Notes under the pieces: generated by a model
What the model saw: only the letters and a program-made list of their open reading frames with translations
Database searches by the model: none
Told to the model about the DNA's origin: nothing
Position numbers and translations under genes: made by a program
Shown here: piece after piece, positions 27,800 through 37,664 of the stretch
How positions within the stretch are numbered: position 1 is the first letter of the stretch
Layout: each line of letters opens with the position of its first letter
Source of the DNA: Akkermansia muciniphila
GTDB taxonomy: Bacteria; Verrucomicrobiota; Verrucomicrobiia; Limisphaerales; UBA9464
Length of the DNA: 64,000 nucleotides
Direction of reading: 5' to 3'
Assembly (NCBI GenBank): GCA_945898055.1
Contig: CAMDGV010000017.1
Coordinates: forward strand, 1 to 64,000

Positions 27800-29809
27800 G
27801 TGTTTTTGAGGGCTTTTCTTCCGATTTCATTAGTTTTGTCGAGGGGTATTCTTGGAGATTTACCACAATCGGCTCCCCCTGTTTTCTTGGCGGAACGAAA
27901 CGTCACTCGTTCCCCTCTTCCGGCGAAATCTAACCCTGTTTCGTCTTGGCTGGAGTACGACATGGGGGATCCAAGCCCAGAGGAGCAGGCTTATTTAGAA
28001 CGAATTAATCGGGCGCGACTGTGGCCAACTGAGGAGGGTGTTATTTTGGCTAATAGCTCCGACCCAGATTTGTTGAAAGCCTACCAATTTTTCGAAGTCG
28101 ATCTGCAGCGGGCGGTCAATGAAATTGCAGACTATCCCGCCGTGGCCCCACTGGTATTCGAACCGAGACTTATTACCGCTGCTCGACGGCACACCGAGTA
28201 CATGTTGGAGAATGCGGTCCAAGAACATGAGGAGCATTCGCCGGAGACCGGACTCGTTCTCAATACCTCAGCCTCTCGGGTGACGGCAGTGGGTTATCCT
28301 TGGACAACACTCGGGGAAAGTATTTTTTCTTATGCGACTTCGCCCGATCACGGTCATGCTGGCTTCGAAATTGATTGGGGACCGGGTGATGGCGGGGTTC
28401 AGAGGCCGCCTGGTCACCGAAACAGCAATCACACGTCCGCCTATCGAGAAATCGGGATTGGGGTAACCAACGCCAGCAACACCCGAGTTGAAGATGGGAT
28501 CAGTCGAAAAGTAGGGCCGCAGTTAGTAAGCATGAGTTTTGCCGATCGAGCTCTTTCGATGGCCCGCATCACTGGGGTTGTTTACTATGACCTCAATACC
28601 AACGGGGTCTACGATGCAGGGGAAGGGGTTTCTGGGGTTCATGTTGAAGCACCCGAGGGGCAATCATCAGCCATGACTCGGCGTTCTGGCGGGTATGCCG
28701 TCCGGGCGGCGGTTGCTCCAAACACTCTGAGATTTCGTGCCGGAGCTCGAGACTTGGCGACAAATACCATCGTGGGAATATCGGAATCGACGGTGAAACT
28801 AGACCTGATGCTCCCCCTAGTGGTGAGCCGAGTTCATGGGCCGAATAACGCTTCGGTCCGGTCGGGGACCCTGTACTTTCCGACTCAAATGCCAGGGGCT
28901 GAAAGGTATCACTGGTCGTCGGTTCGCTTGGAGGGAACGCGAGGAATCGAGGGAGCCGAAACAGGAACAGACGCTTTTGACGTCGAGGTGAGTTCCGGTT
29001 GGAATCCCATCCGCAGTGGAAGTGCTGCCGTGGGTTTAAATTCGTTTCACCTTGTTCACGGCACTCCAAGCCTTCAGGTGTTAACCTACAGAAACCAGAT
29101 TCGGCCGAGTGCTACAGGTCTTCTACGGTTTCGCTCTCGATTAGGATTTTCCACCAGCACCCAGGTTGCTTTGGTGGAGGTAGCGGAGAGTGGCAGCGAC
29201 GAATGGCAACCGGTTTTCACTCAACGCGGATGGGGTATTGGTGGAACCTCGCAAACATCCTACGTGTCGGCCGAAGTCTCCTTGGCCCGCTACGCTGGCC
29301 GGAATATTCGAATCAGATTTTGTTATCGGGTTGAATCGGGATCTTATTTTAATCAGGAAACAGCGTCCTTTGGTTGGCACTTTGATGAAATTCAGTTTGC
29401 CTCCACCTCATTCTTGGTGAATGACCTCGCTGGAGACAGCCCAGCGGACGGTGGCTTTGTCTTTCAACCGAGTCGCTTAGGCTCTTATGAGTTGCGCTCG
29501 CAGCCGATATTTAATGGCCGTGCTTTGGCGTGGTCACCCCCTTTGCCAGTGACAGCAGTGGAGAGCAGTCCGTTGGGAAGTGTGGTGGTGATCGGAGCGC
29601 TGCAACAACTTTCGGAGGGGCGACACCGGTTGGGATTTGATCTTCGCAGCGGTGTGGGCGGCGTGTGGAAACTGGAATCGGCTTCGAGCCCATCGGGACC
29701 TTGGGTTGAGGTTTCCGGAGCGACTTTGTCCTGGGAAAGTGCGAACCGCTGGGACTTCACTTTCCCTTCACCCGCAGCCTCAATCTTCTACCGAATTCGA
29801 GTTAATTAA
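27800..29809 (+). CDS. Secreted CAP/SCP-domain protein with SdrD-B-like module
   Basis: 669 aa from a GTG with a signal peptide (FLRAFLPISLVLSRGILG). Residues 60-255 form a CAP (SCP/PR1) domain with paired histidines in LITAARRHTEYMLE and a later GHRNSNHTSAYREIGIGV. Then comes a Cna-B/SdrD-like module near 258-330 (GVVYYDLNTNGVYDAGEGVS), a region near 345-540 that looks like a MAM or jelly-roll fold (FGWHFDEIQFAST), and a C-terminal WKLESASSPSGPWVEV module. The function of bacterial CAP proteins is poorly known; this one should be extracellular. A weak terminator follows. Confidence 0.7.
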   Translation: MFLRAFLPISLVLSRGILGDLPQSAPPVFLAERNVTRSPLPAKSNPVSSWLEYDMGDPSPEEQAYLERINRARLWPTEEGVILANSSDPDLLKAYQFFEVDLQRAVNEIADYPAVAPLVFEPRLITAARRHTEYMLENAVQEHEEHSPETGLVLNTSASRVTAVGYPWTTLGESIFSYATSPDHGHAGFEIDWGPGDGGVQRPPGHRNSNHTSAYREIGIGVTNASNTRVEDGISRKVGPQLVSMSFADRALSMARITGVVYYDLNTNGVYDAGEGVSGVHVEAPEGQSSAMTRRSGGYAVRAAVAPNTLRFRAGARDLATNTIVGISESTVKLDLMLPLVVSRVHGPNNASVRSGTLYFPTQMPGAERYHWSSVRLEGTRGIEGAETGTDAFDVEVSSGWNPIRSGSAAVGLNSFHLVHGTPSLQVLTYRNQIRPSATGLLRFRSRLGFSTSTQVALVEVAESGSDEWQPVFTQRGWGIGGTSQTSYVSAEVSLARYAGRNIRIRFCYRVESGSYFNQETASFGWHFDEIQFASTSFLVNDLAGDSPADGGFVFQPSRLGSYELRSQPIFNGRALAWSPPLPVTAVESSPLGSVVVIGALQQLSEGRHRLGFDLRSGVGGVWKLESASSPSGPWVEVSGATLSWESANRWDFTFPSPAASIFYRIRVN

Positions 29810-29812
29810 TCG

Positions 29813-29829
29813 AGGCAAAGCCTTTTTTA
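29813..29829 (+). terminator. Weak intrinsic terminator after the CAP gene
   Basis: AGGC-AAA-GCCT followed by a run of six T. The stem is only 4 bp but the T-tract is good and the position, 4 bases after the stop, fits. Confidence 0.45.
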
Positions 29830-29971
29830 TTCTGCTCAACCTGCTTACTTATGTTGATAGTTTTGCTAATATTCAAAGGGAACGTTTGACGCAGGTTTAG
29901 TTAGGGCATTATCTATAGCAACGCGTGAGTTTCTAAAAGCATCGAGCTTTCCTGAATTGCGTTTGAAAAAG

Positions 29972-30730
29972 ATGAATTTGCTGTTGCGTCTCTGGCGATC
30001 CTCCCTCGGGAAGAAATATGTGATGGCCCTCACTGGCATTGCGCTTTTTGGGTTTGTGATTGGCCATTTGGTCGGCAATCTTCAGGTTTTTGGCAATCCT
30101 GATCTGATAAATACCTACGCTCATTTTTTAAAATCCAAGCCCGGTTTGATTTGGGGCGCTCGGATTGGGTTGTTGCTGATGGTTAGCTTACACTTTGCTG
30201 CGGCAGTGACCCTCACCTTGGCCAACCGTGCTGCCCGTCCGATCCCTTATGCTGGTGGTTCCTCGCCCGGTTCCACTTGGAAATCCCGACATGCGATGCT
30301 CTCGGGATTAGTGATCTTGGCCTTCGTGGTTTATCATTTGCTGCATTACACCGCTTTGATTAGTGGCATTAATGGAACCGGTAGAGATTTTTCCTTACTG
30401 AAAACGACTTTGTCCGGATCTAATGATGTCGTCCCCGATGTTTATGCGATGATGATTCTAGGTTTCAAGGTTTGGTGGGTTACTGCCTTTTATTTAATCG
30501 CCCAAGCCTTGCTCTTTCTCCACCTCGGGCACGGGCTTGCTTCGATGTTTCAATCACTGGGCTTAAGGAACCACACGTGGTGGCCTCGCATCAGCGCTTT
30601 CGCTCGGGCTGCAAGTTTGGTGATTTTTCTGGGGTACGCCTCGATTCCGATTGCGGTCCTCGTCGGGGGAATGGGATCGGAGTATGCTCAAAGGGCCCTC
30701 GCCCAAATGTCAGTTAAGGAGGCCAAATAA
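29972..30730 (+). CDS. sdhC: Succinate dehydrogenase cytochrome b558 subunit
   Basis: 252 aa from the ATG at 29972; the track's TTG at 29957 adds five residues. It is a di-haem-type membrane anchor of the B. subtilis/Wolinella class with five membrane helices ([100 protein letters not shown]). Histidines in GHLVGN, SLHFAA, YHLLHY and HLGHG are the likely haem ligands. It passes electrons between the flavoprotein and the quinone pool (menaquinone in related systems). It is the first gene of sdhCAB, ending 1 base before sdhA. Confidence 0.9.
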   Translation: MNLLLRLWRSSLGKKYVMALTGIALFGFVIGHLVGNLQVFGNPDLINTYAHFLKSKPGLIWGARIGLLLMVSLHFAAAVTLTLANRAARPIPYAGGSSPGSTWKSRHAMLSGLVILAFVVYHLLHYTALISGINGTGRDFSLLKTTLSGSNDVVPDVYAMMILGFKVWWVTAFYLIAQALLFLHLGHGLASMFQSLGLRNHTWWPRISAFARAASLVIFLGYASIPIAVLVGGMGSEYAQRALAQMSVKEAK

Positions 30731-30731
30731 T

Positions 30732-32693
30732 ATGGCGACACTGAATTCTAACATCCCTTCGGGTCCCCTCTCGCAGAAGTGGGAAAACCACAAGTTTAGT
30801 TCGAAACTAATCAATCCCGCCAACAAACGAAAATACAAGATCATCGTAGTCGGAGCGGGTTTAGCCGGTTCGAGTACTTCGGCGACTCTGGCGGAGTTGG
30901 GGTATGAGGTGCATAATTTTGTGTTTCATGACTCCCCCCGTAGGGCCCATTCGGTCGCTGCCCAAGGGGGGATTAATGCGGCCAAGAATTACCAGAACGA
31001 CGGCGACTCCGTGCATCGATTATTTTATGATACGATCAAGGGTGGCGATTACCGCGCACGTGAAGCTAATGTGCATCGTCTAGCGGAGGTTTCAGTTAAC
31101 ATTATTGATCAGTGTGCAGCTCAAGGAGTGCCTTTTGCCCGTGAATATGGCGGTTTACTTGATAATAGATCTTTCGGTGGAGCGCAGGTTTCTCGAACTT
31201 TCTACGCCCGTGGTCAAACCGGCCAACAACTCCTTCTCGGTGCCTATTCGGCTCTGAACAAAATGATCGGTGCGGGTGGGGTAATTTCTCACACGCATTC
31301 AGAAATGCTGGATCTGGTGGTGGTGAATGGGCACGCAAAGGGAATCATTGTGCGGGACCTGCAAACCGGCGTGATCCATCGTCACAGTGCCGACGCTATT
31401 GTGCTCGCGACCGGCGGCTATGGAAACGTCTTCAATCTATCCACCTACGCGCGAGGTTCCAATGTCACCGCCAGTTGGCGTGCTTACAAGAGGGGAGCCA
31501 CCTTTAGTAATCCTTGTTACACGCAGATTCATCCGACCTGCATCCCTGTCTCGGGCGAGTATCAGTCTAAGTTGACTCTGATGTCGGAATCCCTTCGAAA
31601 CGATGGAAGGATCTGGGTTCCGAAACGGAAAGAAGACGCCCAGAAAGCACCTGCAGATATTGCCGAAAGCGACCGCGATTACTATCTGGAGAGAATGTAT
31701 TCGGCCTTCGGCAATTTGGCCCCGCGCGATGTGGCGAGCCGAGCCGCCAAAACGGTTTGTGACGAAGGACGCGGCATAGGCAGTACAGGTCTCGGGGTCT
31801 ATCTAGACTTTGCAGAATCTATTAAACGTCTCGGTGAAGATAAAGTCCGTGAGCGATATGGTAATCTCTTCTCCATGTACCATGAGATTACCAATGAGAA
31901 CGCTTACACCAGTCCAATGCGGATTTATCCCGCAGTCCACTACACGATGGGCGGACTCTGGGTGGACTATAATTTGATGAGTAATCTTCCGGGACTGTTC
32001 GTGCTGGGTGAAGCGAATTTCTCCGATCATGGCGCCAACCGCTTAGGCGCGAGTGCCTTAATGCAAGGGTTGTCCGATGGATATTTCGTGTTACCGAGCA
32101 CCATTGCGACCTATCTATCCACGGTGAAAACAGGGGGGCGACCCGGCACTGCGATCGGTGAATTCAAGGAGGCAGAGGAGAACGTTCAAGGATTTATTCG
32201 GAGGGCAACCTCCGGTAAAGGCAGTCGGACACCGGATAGTTTTCACAAGCAGTTGGGTAAACTCATGTGGGAGTACTGTGGGATGGCCCGTAACAAAGCC
32301 GGACTCGAAAAGGCTATTGGGTTAATTAGTGATTTGCGTGAGGAATACCGGACCAATCTCCGCGTTTTGGGCGACTCTGATAATTGGAACCAGCAACTCG
32401 AGAAGGCCGGTCGGGTGGGCGATTTTATCGAATTGGGTGAACTGATGTGTCGCGACGCGCTCATGCGTGAAGAGAGTTGTGGTGGGCATTTTCGTGAAGA
32501 GTACCAGTACACAGCCGCCGATTCGGAAGTGCAGCAGGGGATTGTCAATGCCGGCGATGTGAAGCGTCGCGACGAACAATTTGCTTTTGTGGCAGCTTGG
32601 GAGTTCCCAGGATCTGCGGATAAAGCCCCCATCTTAAATAAGGAACCTCTCGTTTATGAAGAAGTTGAAATGGGAACGCGCAGCTACAAATGA
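30732..32693 (+). CDS. sdhA: Succinate dehydrogenase/fumarate reductase flavoprotein subunit
   Basis: 653 aa from the ATG at 30732. The track's 30651 start lies inside sdhC and is in a frame that makes no sense there. The FAD-binding Rossmann motif is [40 protein letters not shown] holds the histidine that carries covalent FAD, and substrate-site residues lie in HPTCIP and in the arginine-rich [20 protein letters not shown] region. The class matches the b558-type enzymes (Bacillus, Bacteroidetes, delta-proteobacteria). It is a TCA-cycle and respiratory complex II subunit on the cytoplasmic side of the membrane. Confidence 0.94.
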   Translation: MATLNSNIPSGPLSQKWENHKFSSKLINPANKRKYKIIVVGAGLAGSSTSATLAELGYEVHNFVFHDSPRRAHSVAAQGGINAAKNYQNDGDSVHRLFYDTIKGGDYRAREANVHRLAEVSVNIIDQCAAQGVPFAREYGGLLDNRSFGGAQVSRTFYARGQTGQQLLLGAYSALNKMIGAGGVISHTHSEMLDLVVVNGHAKGIIVRDLQTGVIHRHSADAIVLATGGYGNVFNLSTYARGSNVTASWRAYKRGATFSNPCYTQIHPTCIPVSGEYQSKLTLMSESLRNDGRIWVPKRKEDAQKAPADIAESDRDYYLERMYSAFGNLAPRDVASRAAKTVCDEGRGIGSTGLGVYLDFAESIKRLGEDKVRERYGNLFSMYHEITNENAYTSPMRIYPAVHYTMGGLWVDYNLMSNLPGLFVLGEANFSDHGANRLGASALMQGLSDGYFVLPSTIATYLSTVKTGGRPGTAIGEFKEAEENVQGFIRRATSGKGSRTPDSFHKQLGKLMWEYCGMARNKAGLEKAIGLISDLREEYRTNLRVLGDSDNWNQQLEKAGRVGDFIELGELMCRDALMREESCGGHFREEYQYTAADSEVQQGIVNAGDVKRRDEQFAFVAAWEFPGSADKAPILNKEPLVYEEVEMGTRSYK

Positions 32694-32829
32694 TGTTGGA
32701 TTGACCCTTCACCGATCAATATGAGGCGTTGACCTCACCGTTGAGAGGTGGACCCCGCGAGCAGACAAAGCACAATTTTCAGACGGGCCCTTAGGTCTCC
32801 GTCTATAGATCAAATTTGAAAATTCTCTC

Positions 32830-33570
32830 ATGAAAGTGACCCTCAAAGTCTGGCGGCAGAAGAACGCGAAAGCCGCCGGTGCATTCAAAACCTATACCTC
32901 CCCTGAGCTGAATCCGAACATGTCCTTTTTGGAGATGCTCGATGTGCTCAACGAAGAGCTTTCGAACCGTGGAGAGGAACCTATTGCCTTTGACCATGAC
33001 TGTCGTGAGGGCATCTGCGGGACCTGTGCGTTGGTGATTAACGGTACGCCGCACGGTCCGCAGAAGGGAGTGACCACCTGTCAGACCTATATGCGGAGCT
33101 TCAAAGATGGCGACCAATTGGTTATTGAACCGTGGCGGGCGGGTCCCTTTCCTATTATTAAAGATCTTGTTTGCGACCGAAAATCCTTTGATCGCATCCA
33201 GCAAGCGGGTGGGTTCATTACCGTCCGAACTGGTTCAGCCCCCGATGCGAACAGCCTTCCAGTGCCCAAAGAAGACTCCGATCTGGCGATGGATGCTGCC
33301 CAATGCATTGGATGTGGTGCCTGTGTGGCCGCCTGCAAAAATGCGAGCGCAATGCTCTTTGTCGCAGCAAAAGTATCCCATCTGGGACTCATGCCCCAAG
33401 GGCAACCAGAGCGGTATCGTCGGGTAAAAGCCATGGTAGAGCAGATGGACACCGAGGGATTTGGGGCCTGCACCGTAACCGGAAGCTGTGAAGCGGTTTG
33501 TCCCAAGCAAATTAGCCTCGATTTCATTGCGCGATTGAACCGAGACTATGCGGTTTCTCTCTTAAAGTGA
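32830..33570 (+). CDS. sdhB: Succinate dehydrogenase iron-sulfur subunit
   Basis: 246 aa. The N-terminal plant-type ferredoxin domain binds [2Fe-2S] through [15 protein letters not shown] and a later Cys in VTTCQTYM. The C-terminal domain carries [19 protein letters not shown] and [12 protein letters not shown] for the [4Fe-4S] and [3Fe-4S] clusters. It completes sdhCAB; the 136-base gap after sdhA holds a small imperfect hairpin (ACCTC...GAGAGGT near 32731-32750) but no gene. Confidence 0.93.
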   Translation: MKVTLKVWRQKNAKAAGAFKTYTSPELNPNMSFLEMLDVLNEELSNRGEEPIAFDHDCREGICGTCALVINGTPHGPQKGVTTCQTYMRSFKDGDQLVIEPWRAGPFPIIKDLVCDRKSFDRIQQAGGFITVRTGSAPDANSLPVPKEDSDLAMDAAQCIGCGACVAACKNASAMLFVAAKVSHLGLMPQGQPERYRRVKAMVEQMDTEGFGACTVTGSCEAVCPKQISLDFIARLNRDYAVSLLK

Positions 33571-33678
33571 GGATGCAAGAAGCTCCAAAGGGGCGGAGCG
33601 GGATATGGCTGGGAGTCTCTCTGCGGGTTTGATCCTCAGAGTTGTACCCAAAGCACGGCCTATGATTTACTTTCAAAC

Positions 33679-33999
33679 GTGAACGATCCCTTCTCCCGTC
33701 AGCGGGACTTGGTCTTAAAGCATCCCCTCAATGAGTTAGCGCGATTCTCCCTAGGTCGAGCACTTTACGAGGCTGGCGACCTAGTTGGAGCCCGTGAAAA
33801 CTTAGATGTGGCACTTTCCCTTAAGCCTGATTGGATGGTGGTGCAGATTCTTTTGGGAAAATGTTCTTTGGCGGAAGGTCATTTAATCGAGGCGAAAGCG
33901 GCCTTTGAGCGTGCCCTGCAACTCGCCGTGGAGCAAAATCATCAAGGCCCCAAAGAAGAACTCGAAGATCAGCTTTCGCAGTTGAAGATTGAAAATTAA
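33679..33999 (+). CDS. Small TPR-like protein
   Basis: 106 aa from a GTG. Sequence such as NELARFSLGRALYEAGDLVG and LDVALSLKPDWMVVQILLGK fits two to three tetratricopeptide repeats with the usual Gly/Ala/Pro spacing. No other domain or signal peptide is present. Similar short TPR proteins occur next to succinate dehydrogenase genes in several bacteria, but no function can be assigned. It ends 30 bases before the pseudopilin-like gene. Confidence 0.65.
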   Translation: MNDPFSRQRDLVLKHPLNELARFSLGRALYEAGDLVGARENLDVALSLKPDWMVVQILLGKCSLAEGHLIEAKAAFERALQLAVEQNHQGPKEELEDQLSQLKIEN

Positions 34000-34029
34000 G
34001 AGGTGATACTTTTGGTCGTATTCCCACGT

Positions 34030-34890
34030 ATGATCCCTTTTTCACCTAAATCTCCTCACCAAGGGTTTACCCTGATCGAATTGCTCGTGGTGATTGCTAT
34101 TATAGCGATTCTTGCAGGGATGCTTTTACCCGCGTTGGCTCGGGCCAAACAAAAAGCATCATCAATCTCCTGCATTAACAACGAGAAACAACTGATGACG
34201 GCTTCGCTGGTCTATTCGGTGGATTTCCGTGATTATTGGCCGCCGAATGGGCAGGGGGATCCGACGGTCAATTTGGCCAATCCTCCCGCCAATTATGTCG
34301 CTAAATACTGGGTCGAAGGTCGCGATGGCTCGAATCTTTCGGATACAACCGCCGACAGTTTGATTAATCCACGAGTCTCGTTGCTGGCCTCGTTTCTTCC
34401 CGCCAAAGGGTGCTTCAAATGTCCGGGCGATAAGTTTTCTGAGAGAGTCAATGGGGTAAGACAATCGAACCCGCGTAGTTACGGCCAAAATCCATGGATT
34501 GGGTGGAGTGATCCCGTCCCTTATGGTTCCGGCGATTTAGGCAACAACACCCTTTATACCGTCTACAAGCGGACTGGAGATGTTACCGCTCCGACGGACA
34601 CCTTCGTTCATGGCGAGATTCATCCTTTGGGTATTTGTCGACCTTTCTTCGGAGTTCTGATGAGCGCCTCGGCAGCTGGCGCCTATCATGTTCCGGCGAA
34701 CTATCACGGCCGTTCCTCTAACTTTAATTTTGCAGACGGTCATGCCGAATCACATCGCTGGGTGAGTGCGACCTTCAATAATCCAACATCGAAGATTGAC
34801 CATCATTCGGTTCATGGAGAGGGGTTTCCAGGAACGGGAAGTCGCCCAGATCTTCAGTGGCTGAGGGAACATACCGCGTTCCGTCGATAA
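34030..34890 (+). CDS. Type II secretion pseudopilin-like protein with H-x9-DG domain
   Basis: 286 aa from the ATG at 34030, which gives a short basic leader before the prepilin cleavage site [20 protein letters not shown]; the GTG at 34003 would make an untypical leader. The leader peptidase cuts after the glycine and methylates the phenylalanine. The C-terminus carries the PVC-specific motif [19 protein letters not shown]. Such proteins are strongly expanded in Verrucomicrobia and Planctomycetes; they are exported and probably form pseudopili or surface-anchored sheaths. It stands alone, not in a secretion operon. Confidence 0.85.
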   Translation: MIPFSPKSPHQGFTLIELLVVIAIIAILAGMLLPALARAKQKASSISCINNEKQLMTASLVYSVDFRDYWPPNGQGDPTVNLANPPANYVAKYWVEGRDGSNLSDTTADSLINPRVSLLASFLPAKGCFKCPGDKFSERVNGVRQSNPRSYGQNPWIGWSDPVPYGSGDLGNNTLYTVYKRTGDVTAPTDTFVHGEIHPLGICRPFFGVLMSASAAGAYHVPANYHGRSSNFNFADGHAESHRWVSATFNNPTSKIDHHSVHGEGFPGTGSRPDLQWLREHTAFRR

Positions 34891-34990
34891 GCTAATTAGG
34901 ATGAATCCTGTTGCATCTTGGCCACTGGCTTATTGGATCCGCAGTGATGACCGACATCTTGTTAATCTCGGCTGATTTTAGGTTTACTTT

Positions 34991-35638
34991 GTGATGCGAT
35001 TTCGACCCCTTGCGGAGTGCCGGCTCTATACTTTTGTTGACACAGCTTACCTTAGAGGCCGTGACCCGATTGATATTGCACGGCAGTTGTGTGACGGCGG
35101 TTCGGATTTAATCCAACTTAGGGCCAAGGGAAGTTCTCTAGAGGAGGTTCGACAGTTAGCCTTGCAGCTATTGCCAATTATGTCGGCAGCGGACGTTCGC
35201 TTGGTGATCAATGATCACCCTGAAATCGCCAGTGAGATCGGAGCCCCCTGTTTACATTTAGGTCAGGAAGATTTTTTTGATGCTGGGCATCAACAGGTAG
35301 AGGAATTACCTCAAAAGAAACAAGGTATCGAAATCGGACTCTCGACGCATACGCCCGATCAGTGTGCGAGAGCCGTCAATGCGGGAGCAGATTATGTGGC
35401 AATTGGCCCTGTTTTTGCGACGGACACCAAACCGCTGGCGGTGCCTGTTACCTTGGAGTATGTCCGGTGGGCCGCTAGTTCAGTGCGTTTACCTTGGTTT
35501 GCGATTGGTGGGATTAACCTCGAAACGGTAGAATCCGTGGTTCAAGCCGGAGCCCGACGGATTTGCGTGGTCAGCGCCATTCTAAATAGCCGGAATATTA
35601 CCGAAGCCTGTCGCGAATTTCGCCGCCGAATCGACTGA
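34991..35638 (+). CDS. thiE: Thiamine-phosphate synthase
   Basis: 215 aa, the normal length. It joins hydroxymethylpyrimidine diphosphate to thiazole phosphate to make thiamine phosphate. Visible motifs: LIQLRAKGSSLEEV near residue 37, VRLVINDHPEIASEIGAPCL, LHLGQEDF, GLSTHTPDQCARAVNAGADY, IGPVFATDTKPLA and PWFAIGGINLETVESVVQAG for phosphate binding. No TPP riboswitch is recognisable in the 100 bases upstream. An ATG three bases after the GTG at 34991 may be the true start. Confidence 0.88.
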   Translation: MMRFRPLAECRLYTFVDTAYLRGRDPIDIARQLCDGGSDLIQLRAKGSSLEEVRQLALQLLPIMSAADVRLVINDHPEIASEIGAPCLHLGQEDFFDAGHQQVEELPQKKQGIEIGLSTHTPDQCARAVNAGADYVAIGPVFATDTKPLAVPVTLEYVRWAASSVRLPWFAIGGINLETVESVVQAGARRICVVSAILNSRNITEACREFRRRID

Positions 35639-35659
35639 TTCAACTTTCAGAAATTGTCT

Positions 35660-36049
35660 TTAGGTATAAGTACTCCACGCGGTAGCTGAGACCGGAGCAT
35701 ACGAACGAATTTGGCGAAGTGAACGTTGACTTCGATCCAGTTCGGCCTGTTCGGCGCGGGCGAGTTTCTTGACCGAGTAGAGGATCTCCCCGTTTTTGTT
35801 TTCTAATTCAATCAAACCGGCCACCTCACGGCGCAAAGCGAGTTCTAAGACCTCCCAACTCTCACCGGATTCTAAGGTTTCAGATTTAGCGGCCGTCGTT
35901 GTTTCAACGATCTTTGGTTGAAGTGCGCGTTTCGCGGATTGACAAGAGTGCATGCGGGGCCAATCGGATTGGCGGATGGCATTCCCTTCTTCAAGGCTCC
36001 ACTGCTTCCAGTCGGCGTAGATTGCAAACAAGTGTTGTCGAAAGCTCAT
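35660..36049 (-). CDS. Putative flagellar export chaperone, FliT/FlgN-like
   Basis: 129 aa, predicted all helical (RREVAGLIELENKNGEILYS followed by a charged helix). It lies about 60 bases downstream of fliS in the same direction. Small helical proteins in this place are usually FliT- or FlgN-type chaperones that hold flagellar subunits before export. The sequence gives no decisive motif, so the call rests on size, helix pattern and neighbours. Confidence 0.5.
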   Translation of the reverse strand: MSFRQHLFAIYADWKQWSLEEGNAIRQSDWPRMHSCQSAKRALQPKIVETTTAAKSETLESGESWEVLELALRREVAGLIELENKNGEILYSVKKLARAEQAELDRSQRSLRQIRSYAPVSATAWSTYT

Positions 36050-36112
36050 GAGTACAGCGAAGAATTGAGTCCGTTTTAGATCAAGTCGGGTGCTCTCGGC
36101 GTGATCTTGGCA

Positions 36113-36559
36113 TCAGGCCGCCGCTGTCACTAATTCCGCGCCTGAAATATTTGAAGTTCCTTTGGAAACCATTTCAAACCAGGCATCACGGAGGCCAGTA
36201 ATCAGTCGGATGATCGTCCGAATACCCACGGATTCCTTCTCTATATTACTTCGGGTCAACTCTAAATCAAAGTAGCGGTAAAGCCGATGCATGGTCGCTG
36301 AAAATTCTCCGCCGATTTCCATGTTCAAGGAATGATCGAGCTCTCGGATAATTTCTTGAGCTCGAATGATATTGTTGTTAATCGCAGAATTGCATTCAGC
36401 GGGATCCTCTAATTCAAAACCTTGAAGAGAACGCTCCAAGAACCGGATAGCTCCATCGTATAACATCAGCACCAGTTGTCCAGGTGACGCAGTCTGGGTG
36501 GCGGCTTTTCTATAACTTTGCCAAGGATTTAAGGGAGGATGCATTGTGTTTGAAATCAA
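36113..36559 (-). CDS. fliS: Flagellar secretion chaperone FliS
   Basis: 148 aa. FliS binds the disordered tail of flagellin in the cytoplasm and delivers it to the export gate. The family signature is clear: NPWQSYRKAATQTASPGQLV followed by LMLYDGAIRFLERSL near 30-45 and an IIRELDHSLNMEIGGEFSAT-like helix with LYRYFDLELTRSNIEK near 92. No flagellin gene is in the window, so the flagellar locus is split or continues elsewhere. It sits between the FlgM-like gene and the FliT/FlgN-like gene, all on the minus strand. Confidence 0.88.
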   Translation of the reverse strand: MISNTMHPPLNPWQSYRKAATQTASPGQLVLMLYDGAIRFLERSLQGFELEDPAECNSAINNNIIRAQEIIRELDHSLNMEIGGEFSATMHRLYRYFDLELTRSNIEKESVGIRTIIRLITGLRDAWFEMVSKGTSNISGAELVTAAA

Positions 36560-36603
36560 GTTTTAGGGGCGAGCTCAAGAAGGTCTACGGAGGCCGGTTA
36601 AAT

Positions 36604-36867
36604 TTATTCTCGGGTCAGATGTATCGCTAGCAACGTCGAAAGACGTTTAATGGTTTCAGATGGCGGGTAATCAGATTTCGCCACGAGTTCTTGTCCCTTT
36701 TTGATCCTCTCAGATCGGCTGTCGGGAAGTTGGTTTAACGAATCCCTTATCTCGTTTGAGGTCCCAAACTGAGCGGTGTCCACTCCCAAGGAGGACGTGG
36801 TTTTCGAGGTGACTTTGCCCGCAATTGTAGGCACTTGTTCTGGCTTGCTTGACGATCTAATTTCCAT
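36604..36867 (-). CDS. flgM: FlgM-like anti-sigma-28 factor
   Basis: 87 aa. The first 50 residues are low in order (Ser/Thr-rich), and the C-terminal half SRSERIKKGQELVAKSDYPP followed by SETIKRLSTLLAIHL matches the conserved FlgM helix pattern that binds sigma-28. FlgM holds back late flagellar genes until it is exported through the hook-basal body. It is the first gene of the flgM-fliS-chaperone cluster. Small and weakly conserved, so this is a moderate call. Confidence 0.65.
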   Translation of the reverse strand: MEIRSSSKPEQVPTIAGKVTSKTTSSLGVDTAQFGTSNEIRDSLNQLPDSRSERIKKGQELVAKSDYPPSETIKRLSTLLAIHLTRE

Positions 36868-36974
36868 GGTGTCTCAACTTCGTTTGTAGGCTGAGTGATC
36901 GTCCGTTATCCCTCCGGAACGACACGAATATCATCGGCGAGAGTCTGAATAGCTTGAGACAAAAGATTAAAAAT

Positions 36975-37664
36975 TTATCGGAGTGGAAGCGTCGCGGTCA
37001 CTGCTTGGGCTGCGTAGCGAGAGAAAAGTCCGGGTGATCGCATATCGGCTTGGGGATCGCCCAATTCAACATGGCCGGTGTGGTGGCTTCGAAAATAGTC
37101 TCTAGCCGCTCGCGCAACATCCGCTTGGGCCGAATCAAAGGTCTCATCAACCGACCAGAGAGATTGCCCGGTCGAGGTCGTGACTAGCTTGAGATCCCAT
37201 CCGATGGAAATCGGCGGATAGGGTCTGTAGGAATGGACCCGTACGAAAAGAATACCATCCGCCAAGAGGTTCGTCTTAATGTGACTTAACAAATCAGCTG
37301 GCACCGATTCGGTAGCCAAAATTCTTGGGCGACCAAACCAGCGTTGAAGGTTTGCTGGGCTGACCGAGATCACTTCAAATCGCTGTTGCTTGCGCAACTC
37401 TTCTTCAAAGAGAGAGGTAATGGAATCGATCCGGTCCATGGCTGCCAAGTTGTCGAGTTCTACAGTTAAAGGGAGGACGGCGATCCGTTTCAGCTCTTGA
37501 GGAAGCGTCAGGACTGTTTTTTGTACATTTGACGGAATAAAGCGGGGACCAAATTCGGGCAGAGTCAGTTTTGGCGAAGAACAACCGAATCCAACGAGGC
37601 CAAGAACCAACCAACTCGTAAGAACCCAGACAGGGGGGCGGCAAGAGGGAAACGGAGGTTTCAT
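36975..37664 (-). CDS. Putative lipoprotein, 229 aa
   Basis: It begins with a lipoprotein signal peptide ending in a lipobox (WLVLGLVGFGCSSP), so it should be membrane anchored after the cysteine. The body has the alternating pattern of GNA1162/LpoB-type periplasmic proteins: KRIAVLPLTVELDNLAAMDR, TSLFEEELRKQQRFEVISVS, LADGILFVRVHSYRPYPPIS. These resemble domains that assemble near secretion or flagellar complexes, but the family is not certain. Its start overlaps the end of the large glycosyltransferase gene by 4 bases (ATGA), so the two are translationally coupled. Confidence 0.6.
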   Translation of the reverse strand: MKPPFPSCRPPVWVLTSWLVLGLVGFGCSSPKLTLPEFGPRFIPSNVQKTVLTLPQELKRIAVLPLTVELDNLAAMDRIDSITSLFEEELRKQQRFEVISVSPANLQRWFGRPRILATESVPADLLSHIKTNLLADGILFVRVHSYRPYPPISIGWDLKLVTTSTGQSLWSVDETFDSAQADVARAARDYFRSHHTGHVELGDPQADMRSPGLFSRYAAQAVTATLPLR